From: Nocardia jinanensis | Lineage (GTDB): Bacteria; Actinomycetota; Actinomycetes; Mycobacteriales; Mycobacteriaceae | Direction of reading: 5' to 3' | NCBI RefSeq assembly: GCF_014645735.1 | Contig: NZ_BMMH01000041.1 | Span: forward strand, 1 to 33,159 | Length of the DNA stretch: 33,159 bases | Part shown: in pieces, positions 15,304-24,467 of the stretch | Layout of the letters: every line of letters begins with the position of its first letter | Numbering within the stretch: position 1 is the first letter of the stretch | Program-made: the position numbers and the translations under genes | Notes under the pieces: model-generated | The model's input: the letters and a program-made list of their open reading frames with translations, nothing else | Database searches by the model: none | What the model was told of the DNA's origin: nothing

Positions 15304-17100
15304 ATGCCGAGCACCGCACCGACCTTCAATCGGGTCGCCTCCACAGCTGTCGAGAGCACCGCAGCGCAGATCCTTGAGCGCTGCTTATTAGCTGACGGCT
15401 CATTGTTCACACCCGACCAGCAGGTGTGGACTCGGCAGCACCTCGCTCAACTCCACCACGCGTATGTCGATGCTCCTGACGTGTCGACGGGCAAGTTCGC
15501 GGACAAGCTGGCGGGCCAGCTCTCTGACGTCTCGGACGCTGCCCGGCAACTGTTCGCCGAGATCTACGCGTTAAACGTCCTGCCTCTCGTGAACTTCAAG
15601 CAAACCACGAAAGTTGGCTATATCCAGGGTGTTCTCGACGGGATGCAGTCCCCTGTCCCGATTCCACCGGCGGTGGTGGACGCGTTCAGCGGTGGTGTCT
15701 TCCATGGCGGACAAGCCTCGAGCCAGCGCGGCTGGGCGCAGCTGTCGTTCCTCGTCGATTTCGTCGACTACTTCAAGTCTCAGGTGGTGTCCGTACAGCA
15801 GATGGCGGCCGACGATCCTGCCGTGATGAAGCGTCTGGTGTTCGATTCACCCGGGCACAGGGAACCTGCCCAGCGTCAGGCACTCCTCTATCTGTTCCAT
15901 CCTCAGTACTACCTGCCGATCGTCAACATCAATCAGAAGCGGCTTTTGCGAAGTGCACTGGCAGACGAGTACCTGCCCGACGGCATCACCGACGATGTCG
16001 ATGCCGACCTCTACGAAATCGACACTCGGGTACGAGCACAGCAGGGTGGTCCGGTCGACTACTACGTCGGCGAGTGGAGCGCCAAATGGCGCAAGCCCAA
16101 ACACGCGACGGCTGCCAGTGACGATGGAACGGAGCCGTCGACTTCGTCGGCGATCGATGACGACGATACTGTCGACGACGCCGACTACGACGGCACCGAG
16201 ACACCCACCGCGCGCCCGTACTCGGTTGCCGACATCATCGAGGACGGCGCCTTCCACAGTCGCGATCGTCTGCAGCAGATCCTCAAGCGGTGGGAGGGGA
16301 AGAAGAATCTGGTACTGCAAGGCGCACCAGGCACCGGGAAGACATGGCTGGCGAAGAGGCTCGCATACGCGCTGATCGGTTCGGAGTCGCCGGGGGCGGT
16401 CCGGTCGCTGCAGTTTCATCCGAACAGCTCGTATGAGGACCTCGTACGGGGCTGGCGACCGTCAGCAACCAAGGGCGGCGACGGGCAACTCGTCCTCACC
16501 GATGGCCCACTGCTGCAGCACGCCGAACAGGCCAGAAAACAACCGGACATCCCCCACGTGATCGTGATAGAGGAGGTCAACCGCGGCAACCCTGCTCAAG
16601 TGTTCGGCGAAATGTTGACCCTGATCGAAGGCACGAAACGCTCCCCCAAAGACGCGCTGGTCCTCTCGTATCCCCGGACGGTTGAAGAGCAATACCACCT
16701 GCCGGACAATCTCTACATCGTCGCGACGATGAACATCGCGGACCGCTCGTTGGCGCTGGTGGACTTCGCACTTCGGCGCCGCTTCTGTTTCGAAACGCTT
16801 GAACCGGCATTCACTGCGGCATGGTCTGCCCTCGTGACCAAGCGACTGCCGAACAACCCTGAACTCGTCGACGTGATCCGCACCAAGGTCGAGACCCTGA
16901 ACACACAGATCCGGACGGACCCGGCATTGGGGCCGGCATTCCAGATCGGCCACAGCTACCTCACCCCCGCAGACGCAGAAGCCGACGGCCGCGGCTGGTT
17001 CGCCGGTGTTGTAGAAAGCGAAATCGCACCGCTACTCGCCGAGTACTGGTTCGACTACCCCGATACGGCGACGGACGCTGTCGCCGCGATGCTCCAATAA
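15304..17100 (+). CDS. mcrB: McrB-type AAA+ GTPase of a type IV restriction system
   Basis: A 598-residue motor subunit of the McrBC system, which recognises modified cytosine DNA and drives translocation by nucleotide hydrolysis. The AAA+ module shows Walker A GAPGTGKT (about residues 340-347), a Walker B region VIVIEEVNRGNPAQVFGEML (from about 419) and the McrB-type sensor ATMNIADRSLALVDFALRRRF (from about 474), including the MNxxD motif and arginine pair. The N-terminal 260 residues, with LLYLFHPQYYLPIVNINQKRLL, are presumably the DNA-recognition part and differ from the E. coli DUF3578 type. An acidic linker (about 268-300) joins the two. ATG 15304 was chosen because the upstream in-frame extension is arginine-rich and non-coding in character. 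mcrC follows after ten bases. Confidence 0.9.
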   Translation: MPSTAPTFNRVASTAVESTAAQILERCLLADGSLFTPDQQVWTRQHLAQLHHAYVDAPDVSTGKFADKLAGQLSDVSDAARQLFAEIYALNVLPLVNFKQTTKVGYIQGVLDGMQSPVPIPPAVVDAFSGGVFHGGQASSQRGWAQLSFLVDFVDYFKSQVVSVQQMAADDPAVMKRLVFDSPGHREPAQRQALLYLFHPQYYLPIVNINQKRLLRSALADEYLPDGITDDVDADLYEIDTRVRAQQGGPVDYYVGEWSAKWRKPKHATAASDDGTEPSTSSAIDDDDTVDDADYDGTETPTARPYSVADIIEDGAFHSRDRLQQILKRWEGKKNLVLQGAPGTGKTWLAKRLAYALIGSESPGAVRSLQFHPNSSYEDLVRGWRPSATKGGDGQLVLTDGPLLQHAEQARKQPDIPHVIVIEEVNRGNPAQVFGEMLTLIEGTKRSPKDALVLSYPRTVEEQYHLPDNLYIVATMNIADRSLALVDFALRRRFCFETLEPAFTAAWSALVTKRLPNNPELVDVIRTKVETLNTQIRTDPALGPAFQIGHSYLTPADAEADGRGWFAGVVESEIAPLLAEYWFDYPDTATDAVAAMLQ

Positions 17101-17110
17101 GGTCAGCGCC

Positions 17111-18196
17111 ATGATCACGGCTGGCCAGGGGCAGACACGCATCCCAGTGAGCAGTCTGTGGCTGCTGCTGATCTACGCCTCTGACCTGCTCCCGGGTCTG
17201 CGGACCGACGAACGCGAATCATTGCTCTCCGGCGCCCGCGACGCCGACCTGCTCGATGCCATCGCTGACGTGCTGGCCACAGAAGTCGAGCGGCGCCTGC
17301 GCAGCAACCTCACCCTCGCCTACCAGCCCCGAGCGGCGGAAATGACCCGCGTTCGAGGCAGCATCGATCACCTCCGAACGAGCGCGAACCGGCTGACCGA
17401 TCGGGGCCGGATCGCCTGTCGGTTCGATGAACTGACGGTCGACACCCCACGCAACCAGTTCATCTGCTCGGCCCTGCGGTGGGCAGGCCGTGTCGTGCAG
17501 TCGAAGGAGTTGGCCTCCCGGTGCACTATCGCGGCGTTCCGGATGCAGCGCCTCGGTGTCTCCGACCGCAGGCCGGCCCGTACCGAGATCTCCAGAGACC
17601 GCGTTGGTCATCACGATCGATCTGACCAGCGGGTTATTGATGCTGCGGCGCTGGTCCTGGATATGGCTGTCCCTGCCCATATTCCAGGCAGGCGTTCGGT
17701 CCCCGTCCTGGCTCGACACCACGGGCGCCTGCGAATACTGTTCGAGAAGGCCATCAACGGATATTTCCGGTACAGCCTCGACCACACCGCCTGGACCGTT
17801 TCACGGCCTCAGCTCGACTGGGGCGCACTCGGTGACCCCGCAGCACTCGATCTACTTCCCCGGCTCGAAACCGACACCGTCCTCGACAACCGGGCCGGCA
17901 GGCGAATCATCATCGAAACCAAATTCACCAACGCCTTAAAGGTAAACCGATTCGGCACCAAAAAGATACGGTCGGAATATCTATACCAGGTGTACGCGTA
18001 CGTGATGACGCAGGCAAGATCGCGGCAATCAGCCGACGAGACCACCGAAGGAGTTCTATTGTTCGCGCTCACGGAAGGACAGGACCCGGTCGATGTCGAG
18101 TTCACGATCAAGCCGCATCGGGTTCGGGTCATGTCCGTCGACCTTGCGGGCACGCCGTCAGAGATTCGCGCGCAATGGCAACGGTGCCTGCACTGA
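17111..18196 (+). CDS. mcrC: McrC nuclease subunit of the type IV restriction system
   Basis: A 361-residue partner of McrB carrying the cutting activity. The N-terminus has the McrC hallmark IPVSSLWLLLIYASDLLPGL. The middle shows the family's TRVRGSIDHLRT and ELTVDTPRNQFICSALR motifs. The PD-(D/E)XK active site is seen as LETDTVLDN (D255) followed by RRIIIETKF (E269, K271), with LYQVYAYV downstream. The start ATG 17111 lies ten bases after the mcrB stop, so the two form an operon. Both genes are uninterrupted, unlike most neighbours, which suggests that they are maintained. No methylase or specificity gene is nearby, as expected for a modification-dependent system. Confidence 0.9.
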   Translation: MITAGQGQTRIPVSSLWLLLIYASDLLPGLRTDERESLLSGARDADLLDAIADVLATEVERRLRSNLTLAYQPRAAEMTRVRGSIDHLRTSANRLTDRGRIACRFDELTVDTPRNQFICSALRWAGRVVQSKELASRCTIAAFRMQRLGVSDRRPARTEISRDRVGHHDRSDQRVIDAAALVLDMAVPAHIPGRRSVPVLARHHGRLRILFEKAINGYFRYSLDHTAWTVSRPQLDWGALGDPAALDLLPRLETDTVLDNRAGRRIIIETKFTNALKVNRFGTKKIRSEYLYQVYAYVMTQARSRQSADETTEGVLLFALTEGQDPVDVEFTIKPHRVRVMSVDLAGTPSEIRAQWQRCLH

Positions 18197-18748
18197 ACAC
18201 GGCCACAGGTCGCGGTGGACAAAACGAGACGCCGTCCTGGATGCGCACCCAGGACGAGCACTTCTCATCGAATCAGGCGCGTACTGCATCCCGGGCGGCG
18301 CTACCAGCCTGTCCTGCGACGGCCTGCCCGAGATCCATCCCTCGATCGGTCCGGTCGGCTACCTCCTTCCAATCCGTCATCGAGAATGCGGCCGTCGCCG
18401 CGTCCCGCCCCCTTGAGCCATGATCGTTCGCAGTCGGGCATCGACTCACCCAACTCGACTATGGCGCAGTTGATTCGTCGTCCCTCCCCGCGGGTCACGC
18501 TGTACATGCTGCCGCTCCCCCGGCCTCCCGACGAAATAGCCCACAGCCGTCGAGGACGCCCGCACCTCGTCCTCATGCGGATCGCGGATTCAGGGTTTCC
18601 GGCAACAGCAGCGCCGCGATGCGCGGTTCACCGCCGCGAAACGACATATGCACAAGTCGGTTCTCAGGACCGCCTCAGCTGAACCCGACTTGAACCCTGA
18701 CGCTATTGACCTGCACATATGATTCAGACAATTGATGCTCAGATCACA
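18197..18748. other. Decayed stretch after mcrC, no gene recognised
   Basis: About 550 bases with several overlapping frames, all arginine- and proline-rich and without motifs. The final 70 bases are noticeably richer in A and T. Probably degraded coding DNA. Confidence 0.4.
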
Positions 18749-19123
18749 TTACAGCAGGTAGAAAGAGGGATATCTGTGTCCGGAGGGGGAATCGACCACT
18801 ACGCCCACGCGCTCAACCACCGAAAAGTCCTGGTTATCAACCAAGCGTAGCTCCCGGTCTGCCCAACGCTCTAGCAGACAAGCCGCATGTCGGCGCGCCC
18901 CGGACATCGGTTCATCGGACGCAGCGGCTTCGCCAGTCGGCACCGGAAGCGCCGGCCTTGGTCGTGGCAAGCACCGAACCCGATGCCCCGTCCTTCTACG
19001 GACTGGTCCATTACGCCCAGCGCTTCGGCCGCGCCGCCGACGCACCTCGACTTCTCTCACACAGAGAGCCGAGTCGGTCGATAATTGTCGAATAACCAAT
19101 CGACCCGCGGCGCACGCACCCAC
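18749..19123. other. Decayed coding sequence, partner of the pentapeptide remnant
   Basis: A plus-strand frame ending with TAA near 19096 translates as PDAPSFYGLVHYAQRFGRAADAPRLLSHREP, which looks like the C-terminus of a real protein, but its upstream part dissolves. The opposite strand has a 208-codon open frame that is a shadow of these remnants. I do not recognise the parent family. Confidence 0.3.
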
Positions 19124-19414
19124 AACCCGGCCGGTCTCGACCTCGATATCCCCCGCCACCGGCTTGTCGTATTCGTCGGCTATGTGAGACTGATCGGAAC
19201 CGATCTGTATACAGCATGGCTGACGGCCGCCGACATCAGCCGGGCAGACCTGAGTGACGCAGACCTCCGCAAGGTCTAAGGACGCGGCTGCCACGCCGAG
19301 CATGCACTTCTCCGTTATGCGGACCTGCAGCGCGCCGACTTTTCGGTTGCCGAATTTGCGGGCGCGGATTTCCACGGAGCCCGGTTGCAGCGAGTCACAT
19401 GGTCACCACCATGT
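19124..19414 (+). pseudogene. Pentapeptide-repeat protein remnant with in-frame stop
   Basis: In one frame, hydrophobic VVFVGYVRLIG leads to pentapeptide repeats TAADISRADLSDADLRKV. The frame is then interrupted by TAA (19277-19279) and continues unchanged as LRYADLQRADFSVAEFAGADFHGARL. The A-(D/N)-L/F-x-x periodicity is clear on both sides. Beyond about 19414 the sequence no longer reads as this family. It is a decayed relative of cytoplasmic pentapeptide proteins that follow membrane segments, and is unrelated in detail to the secreted one at 27.3 kb. Confidence 0.55.
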
Positions 19415-19594
19415 TCAGCTGCAGCTCGAACGTCGAAACGTCCGAGGCCGCGGGCGAGGCACTGCGCTGACGTAACCGACAGTTCATCGGTGATGTGGTC
19501 GCCAGGCATATTGGTGAATCCCGTTGTGGTCCAGGCGGGTGCGCAATGTGCCGAAGAGTTCCATGCTCGAGCCGGATGGGCCCGGCCCGGCGCA

Positions 19595-19757
19595 CTAACC
19601 GGCGATCGCGGCCTCGACTGCGGTGATCACCTGCTCGATGGTCCCGTTGTCCATGCTCCGTCACAGCGGCAGGCAGAGGTGGCGGTCGGCGAACTCGTCG
19701 GGCGGTCGACGGAACAATCGAGGTCCCCTGAGTACGCGCCGGCGCTGACGGAAGTGC
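19595..19757 (-). pseudogene. Probable C-terminal tail of a DegT/DnrJ/EryC1-type aminotransferase
   Basis: Read on the minus strand, FADRHLCLPL is followed by TGA (19661-19663) and then, in the same frame, RSMDNGTIEQVITAVEAAIAG with a stop at 19595. If the TGA was TGG the segment reads HLCLPLWRSMDNGTIEQV, which closely resembles the end of sugar aminotransferases of the DegT/DnrJ family. Only about 50 codons remain, abutting the HAD gene stop at 19759. It looks like the piece left when the neighbouring operon arrived. The assignment rests on a short motif. Confidence 0.45.
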
Positions 19758-19758
19758 C

Positions 19759-20409
19759 TCAGGACGGCAGCACATCCCGCCTCGCGAGCCGGGCGAGGAG
19801 CCGGACGGAATCGTTCGAGTCGCGGTGCAGGTGGGCCTGCCAGCCGAAGTCGCGCGCCGCCCGGCAATTCACGGCGCCGTCGTCGAGGAGGAGTGCGGCT
19901 CCTCCTGACGGAAGGTGTTCTTCCGCCACCGCGAAGATGCGCGGGTCGGGCTTGGCGATTGCCCTCTCGTGCGATCGGACGACGGCGTCGAAGACACGGA
20001 CGTGATCCCGCAGCATGCGCTCACGGTAGGGTTCCCATTCGCGGACGCTGTTCGTCAGCATCCCGATCCGCACTCCGCTGTCGCGCAGCCGTGCCAGTGC
20101 CGCCAGCAGTGGCGTGTTGACGGGCCGATCGCGGTACCAGTGCTCGCCCCAATCACCCAACTCGATCGCCGGGCGGATCGGCAAGGCGGCTTCGACGCGG
20201 CTTCCCCATTCAGCTTGACTGAGCAGTCCGCGCTCGAGCGGGGCCATCCCGCGTAGCCCGAGGTCGGATGCGACGGCGTCTATCGCACGCCACAGTACGG
20301 GCCAGGGGATGCCGGCAGCCCGTGCGATCCTGGCTGCTGCTTCGGTCACAGGAGGTGTCAGCACCCCGCCGAAGTCGCACCACAGGACGGCGATCGGCTG
20401 CTCAGCCAT
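19759..20409 (-). CDS. HAD-superfamily hydrolase, last gene of the transport operon
   Basis: A 216-residue haloacid-dehalogenase-fold enzyme. Motif I is WCDFGGVLT with nucleophile D12. The second aspartate of the classical phosphatase DxD is replaced by glycine, as in several HAD subfamilies, so phosphatase activity is not certain. A helical cap follows (about 20-90), then motif II MLTNS, the motif III lysine in RAIAKPDPRIF and motif IV LLLDDGAVNCRAARDFGW. The start ATG 20409 overlaps the ABC ATPase stop by eight bases, so translation is coupled. The gene order suggests it acts on the imported compound or its breakdown product. Confidence 0.82.
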   Translation of the reverse strand: MAEQPIAVLWCDFGGVLTPPVTEAAARIARAAGIPWPVLWRAIDAVASDLGLRGMAPLERGLLSQAEWGSRVEAALPIRPAIELGDWGEHWYRDRPVNTPLLAALARLRDSGVRIGMLTNSVREWEPYRERMLRDHVRVFDAVVRSHERAIAKPDPRIFAVAEEHLPSGGAALLLDDGAVNCRAARDFGWQAHLHRDSNDSVRLLARLARRDVLPS

Positions 20410-21475
20410 CGATGCGGGACCCGTCAGGAGCGAACCGATGGACAGCGGGGGCAGGAACGAAGGCCCGGACGGTGTGGCCGGGACACAGCCACCGATCGCC
20501 CTCGCGCTGTACGAGCGTGAAAGTCTCGCCGGTGGTACCGCGGCAGACGACGTCCTGGCCCGAGCCGGTGAACTCACACACGTCGACCACCCCGTCGACG
20601 ACCTGCCCGTCGCCCGCTACTGCGCGATCGCCCTCGATCAGCTGCGCGTCCTGCGGCCGCCATCCGATGATCCCGCCCGCCGCCGTGGGTGCCAGGTTCA
20701 TCGCGGGCGAACCGACGAACCCCGCGACGAACCTCGTTGCGGGGCGCCGGTAGACCTTGTCGGGCGGGCCTGCCTGCGCGATGCGGCCCTGGTTCATGAC
20801 GACGAGATCGGTGGCCATCGACAGGGCTTCCTGCTGGTCGTGGGTGACGAGCACGAGGGTCGTTCCGAGGTCGCGGTGCAGCCGGAGGATTTCGGCGCGG
20901 GCGCTGGCGCGCAACGCGACGTCCAGCGCCGAAAGCGGTTCGTCCAGCAGCAGCAGCGACGGCCTGCGGATGACGGCTCGGGCAAGGGCCACGCGTTGCT
21001 TCTGCCCACCGCTGAGCTGGTCGGGGCGGCGGCCCAGGAGCTCCTCCAGTCCGAACAGCTCCGCCATGCGCTGCACCTCCGCGGAGATGCAGCGGGAGTC
21101 GGGTCCATTCCGCCGATCCCGCCGACGCGCCAACCTGAGCCCGAAGGAGATATTGCGGTCCACCGTCATGTGCGGGAACAGCGCGTAGTCCTGAAAGACC
21201 ATCGCGACGTCCCGGGTGCCGAGAGGATGCGCCGACAGATCGTCTCCGTCTGCGGTCAGGCTGCCGCCGTCGGGTCGGTCGAGTCCCGCGAGGAGGCGCA
21301 GGAGGGTGGACTTTCCGCATCCGGACGGTCCGACGATCGCCGTCAGCGACCCGGCCGGGATCGTGAGGTCCACCGAGTCGAGTGCCGTGGTCGATCCGAA
21401 CCGACGGCTGATCCCGGCGAGCTGGATCGTGGCGGCGTGGACGGGAACCCCGAGGCGTGTGGGCGGCGATGTCAT
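20402..21475 (-). CDS. ABC transporter ATP-binding subunit, carbohydrate (UgpC/MalK) type
   Basis: A 357-residue ATPase. Walker A GPSGCGKS (residues 49-56), Q-loop VFQDYALFPHMTV, signature LSGGQKQR (153-160), Walker B LLLLDEP (173-179) and switch H211 in LVTHDQQEA are all present. A C-terminal TOBE region (about 230-357) has GSPAMNLAPTAAGGIIGWRP, typical of sugar importers that share the MalK fold, and also resembles the TOBE domains of iron and putrescine importers. ATG 21475 overlaps the preceding permease stop as ATGA. It powers the two permeases encoded upstream. The substrate is not defined by this subunit. Confidence 0.9.
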   Translation of the reverse strand: MTSPPTRLGVPVHAATIQLAGISRRFGSTTALDSVDLTIPAGSLTAIVGPSGCGKSTLLRLLAGLDRPDGGSLTADGDDLSAHPLGTRDVAMVFQDYALFPHMTVDRNISFGLRLARRRDRRNGPDSRCISAEVQRMAELFGLEELLGRRPDQLSGGQKQRVALARAVIRRPSLLLLDEPLSALDVALRASARAEILRLHRDLGTTLVLVTHDQQEALSMATDLVVMNQGRIAQAGPPDKVYRRPATRFVAGFVGSPAMNLAPTAAGGIIGWRPQDAQLIEGDRAVAGDGQVVDGVVDVCEFTGSGQDVVCRGTTGETFTLVQREGDRWLCPGHTVRAFVPAPAVHRFAPDGSRIDG

Positions 21476-22308
21476 GTGCGCAATCCTGACTGGAGGAAGG
21501 CGTCGGTCACCCGACGGGAGGCAAGGAGGTAGACGAGGACGATCGGCAGGCTGGTGAGCGTGGCCGCCGCCATGAGCGCGCCGTAGTCGGTTCCGCTCTC
21601 GGTCTGGAACTGCGTGAGTCCGATCTGTACCGTCGCGTTCTCTGGGCGGGGAGCGATGAGCAGGGGCCACAGGTATTCGTTCCAGGTGGTGATGAACACG
21701 AGGATGCCGACCGCGGACATCGCCGGTCGAAGGGAGGGCAGGACGATATGCCACAGCACCTCGCGCGGCCGCGCTCCCTCGACGCGCGCGGCTTCGACCT
21801 GCGTGCGGGGGACCGCGGCCACGTGCTGGACGAGGAGCAGCACGGCGAGAGCGGAGGCGCCGAGCTGCGGCACGATCAGGCCGAGGTGGGTGTTGAGCCA
21901 GCCGAGACGGGTGGCGAGCAGGAACTGCGGGATGACGAGCGCCTGGGGCGGAATGACGAGCGCCACGGTCGCCGCGGCCAGGATCGCCGGACGGAGTCGC
22001 GGACTGAGCTGCACCAGCGCGAAGGAGGCGAGTACGGCGACGGTGAGCTGGCCGACGGCGACTCCGGCCGACATGACGAACGTGTTGCCGACAAGGGTGA
22101 GGACGGGCCAGTCCGATAGCACCGCCGCATAGTTCTCCAGCGTGATCGGCGCCGGCAGCGGGCTGGGCGAGAACACGTCACCGGGTGTCTTGAAGGAGGT
22201 CACGAGCGCCCATAGCACGGGGAAGCTCATGAGCAGGCAGCTCACGGCGAGCACAGCGTGCCAGGCAACGCGCCCGCCGAGGGCCGGGATACGGCGATCA
22301 TGACGCAC
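21472..22308 (-). CDS. ABC transporter inner-membrane permease (UgpE/MalG type)
   Basis: A 278-residue permease with about six transmembrane helices. The family's EAA loop is clear: EAARVEGARPREVLWHIVLPSLRPAM (about 172-197), followed by FITTWNEYLWPLL. The N-terminal LLMSFPVLWALVTSFKTP is the typical first helix and periplasmic loop of carbohydrate permeases. GTG 22308 gives an 11-base overlap with the upstream permease. It pairs with that permease to form the channel for the binding lipoprotein's ligand. Confidence 0.9.
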   Translation of the reverse strand: MRHDRRIPALGGRVAWHAVLAVSCLLMSFPVLWALVTSFKTPGDVFSPSPLPAPITLENYAAVLSDWPVLTLVGNTFVMSAGVAVGQLTVAVLASFALVQLSPRLRPAILAAATVALVIPPQALVIPQFLLATRLGWLNTHLGLIVPQLGASALAVLLLVQHVAAVPRTQVEAARVEGARPREVLWHIVLPSLRPAMSAVGILVFITTWNEYLWPLLIAPRPENATVQIGLTQFQTESGTDYGALMAAATLTSLPIVLVYLLASRRVTDAFLQSGLRT

Positions 22309-23167
22309 GGACGAACCTCCGAACGGCGCTCCATGCGCCCGCGACCACGGCGAACCCGGCGAGCAACAGCACGGCGGCGGCGGATGCCTCGCCGATGTCG
22401 AAGAACGTGAATCCCAGCGTGTAGATGCGGTAGTACACGTTGTCGGTGACGCCGTCCGGTCCGCCCTGGGTCAGCACCGAGATGTTGGCGAACGTCCACT
22501 GCCCGGCGAGGACGATGCTCAGCAGGGCGAGCACGATGGTCGGCCGTCGGACCTGCGGCAGGACGATCGACCGCGCGATATCGATCCCGGTCGCTCCCTC
22601 CAGTCGCGCGGCTTCGACGATACGATGGCCGATCGCCGAGAGAGTCGCGCCGTAGAGCAGCAGGTTGAAGGCGACCACTTTCGCGGCGGTGATGACCACG
22701 ATCACCAGAAGGGCGGTCGCCGGGTCGCCCAGCCAGTTGACGGCCGGGAGCCCGATCGCCTGGAGCGCCTCGTTCACCAGTCCCTGCAGAGGGTTGAGCA
22801 GGAAGCGCCATGCCACCGCGACCGCCACCGGGGCGAGCACGACCGGGAGGAACAGCAGCGCCCGGTAGATATCGGACGCGCGCCCGGGACGCAGCCACAG
22901 CATCACCGCGAGCACCAGTGGGACGAGCGTGGAGAAGGGGAGCAACGCGAGGGCGTACAGGAGCGTCTGGCCGACGGACCGGATGAACTCGGGATGCCGC
23001 CGGAGCGTGGCGTAGTTCTCCACGCCGACGAATCCCGAGGGCGGGGTGGTCAGGTTCCAGTCGAGGAACGACAGTATGACACTGACCCCCGCAGGGCCGT
23101 ACACCCATAGCGCCAGGAGAACCAGCAGCGGCGTGAGATACGGCCACGCCCGGGCGCGGGAGTTCAT
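22298..23167 (-). CDS. ABC transporter inner-membrane permease (UgpA/MalF type)
   Basis: A 289-residue permease starting at ATG 23167, which overlaps the binding-protein stop as ATGA. It has about six helices, beginning YLTPLLVLLALWVYGPAGVSVILSFLDWNL, the usual start of UgpA-like subunits. The EAA loop reads EAARLEGATGIDIARSIVLPQVRRPT. The stretch TQGGPDGVTDNVYYRIY near the end is typical of sugar permeases. A much longer in-frame extension upstream lies wholly inside the binding-protein gene and was rejected. Confidence 0.9.
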   Translation of the reverse strand: MNSRARAWPYLTPLLVLLALWVYGPAGVSVILSFLDWNLTTPPSGFVGVENYATLRRHPEFIRSVGQTLLYALALLPFSTLVPLVLAVMLWLRPGRASDIYRALLFLPVVLAPVAVAVAWRFLLNPLQGLVNEALQAIGLPAVNWLGDPATALLVIVVITAAKVVAFNLLLYGATLSAIGHRIVEAARLEGATGIDIARSIVLPQVRRPTIVLALLSIVLAGQWTFANISVLTQGGPDGVTDNVYYRIYTLGFTFFDIGEASAAAVLLLAGFAVVAGAWSAVRRFVRAS

Positions 23168-24459
23168 TGCGCGGTCAGCTCCCGGATCCGATCGCCGACC
23201 TGGGTCAGAGTGTCCTTGGGGTCCGCTCCGCGCAGCACGATCGGCTCGACCGCGTCGTCCTGCAGCAGCACGACCGCCTGGTTGGCGTCCTCCCCCGGGA
23301 ACGCGAGGTAGGGCGCGACGTCGGCGAGCTGCTCCAGTGGCGGCACCAGCAGCTGGTTCTCTTCGAAGTAGCCCTGCAGGTAGTCGGGGTCGTCGACGAG
23401 GTCGGCGCGCAGCGGCAGGTAGCCGATCTGCTCGGTGACGATCGAGTAGCCCTCGGCGCTGGTGAGAAACTTCACGAACTCCCACGCGGCCTGCTGCTCG
23501 GCGGAATCGCTGCTGAGCACGATGAGGCCCGCCCCCGAGAAGGTCGGCCGCGCCGGCCCGTCGCTGAAGCTCGGGAAACCGGTCGTACGCAGCTCGAACG
23601 CGCCTTCCGCCGCCGTCTGCAGGTTGCCGGCGACGGCGGTGCTGGCGACGAGCATGCCGAGATCCCCCGACGAGAAGTTCGCGAGCGCGTCTTCGAGCCC
23701 GACAGCGGGCTGGAGACCGTCCGTCGTCAGCGCCTGCACGGCCGAGAGGCCCTCGATCGCCTCGGCCGAGTCGACCGTCACCTCGCCGGAGTCCGAGACG
23801 ATCGCGCCGCCCGCGCTGTTGATGACCGACTGAGTCACATAGTCGGATTTGCTCGGGTCGGCGATGCCGAAGTAGACACCGTTGTGCCCGGTGGACACGA
23901 TCGCCTCCGCAGCCTCCCGCACCTCGTCGATGCTCGTCGGCGGCTCATCGGGGTCGAGACCGGCCGCGCGGAACAGATCGGCGTTGTAGAACACCGTGGG
24001 CACCGAGTTCGTGAACGGCAGCGCGGCGATCGAACCGTCCCTCTCGCCGGTCTGCACGAGCGCGGCGTTGATGCCCTCCACGTGCGAGGCCCAGTCGTCG
24101 CCCGCGATCTGCTCGATCGACTGCACAGGAAGGGTGTGGAAGGCCTCGGCCATCTTGCTGTAGCCGAGCTGAACGACGTCGGGAGCGTCGCCCGCGACGA
24201 CGTCGGCCTTGGCCTTCGTGAGCACATCCGCGGTGGGCACCGCCTGCGGAACGACCGTGACGTCGGGGTGCTGTGCGGCGAAGGCGTCGAGCAGCGCCTG
24301 CGTGCCCTCGGCGGCGGCGCCCTGCGTGCCATAGGTGTAGGAGCTGAAGGTGATGGTTATGGAGCCGGTCGACCCGACATCGGTGGGTGCCGCGCAGGCA
24401 GAGAGCAGGCCGAGCGCCGCGAGGGCGGCGAAGGCGGAGATCGATCGGGAACGTTTCAT
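23164..24459 (-). CDS. Extracellular solute-binding lipoprotein of carbohydrate type
   Basis: A 431-residue family-1 solute-binding lipoprotein. The lipobox LLSAC (C22) after a basic, hydrophobic leader marks membrane anchoring outside the cell. The mature protein has the expected order: TITFSSYTYG first strand, LLDAFAAQHPDVTVVPQAV, GDAPDVVQLG, AALPFTNSVPTVFYNADLFRAAGLDPDEPPTSIDEV, then the C-terminal lobe with QQAAWEFVKFLTSAEGYSIVTEQIGYLPLR. ATG 24459 is the only start that leaves a normal signal peptide. It binds the ligand for the two permeases. Ligand identity cannot be read from sequence; UgpB-like proteins take phosphodiesters but most relatives take sugars. Confidence 0.9.
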   Translation of the reverse strand: MKRSRSISAFAALAALGLLSACAAPTDVGSTGSITITFSSYTYGTQGAAAEGTQALLDAFAAQHPDVTVVPQAVPTADVLTKAKADVVAGDAPDVVQLGYSKMAEAFHTLPVQSIEQIAGDDWASHVEGINAALVQTGERDGSIAALPFTNSVPTVFYNADLFRAAGLDPDEPPTSIDEVREAAEAIVSTGHNGVYFGIADPSKSDYVTQSVINSAGGAIVSDSGEVTVDSAEAIEGLSAVQALTTDGLQPAVGLEDALANFSSGDLGMLVASTAVAGNLQTAAEGAFELRTTGFPSFSDGPARPTFSGAGLIVLSSDSAEQQAAWEFVKFLTSAEGYSIVTEQIGYLPLRADLVDDPDYLQGYFEENQLLVPPLEQLADVAPYLAFPGEDANQAVVLLQDDAVEPIVLRGADPKDTLTQVGDRIRELTAQ

Positions 24460-24467
24460 GCTCAGGC

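Noticed and set aside
18749..19375. 208-codon minus-strand frame
   Set aside because: It is the complement of the pentapeptide remnant and neighbouring decayed coding sequence on the plus strand; no known motif.
20309..21532. A 407-codon plus-strand open frame
   Set aside because: Antisense to the ABC ATPase, whose Walker and signature motifs are complete on the minus strand.
23168..23485. 106-codon N-terminal extension of the first permease
   Set aside because: Lies wholly in the binding-lipoprotein gene; the permease family begins at the hydrophobic segment right after ATG 23167.
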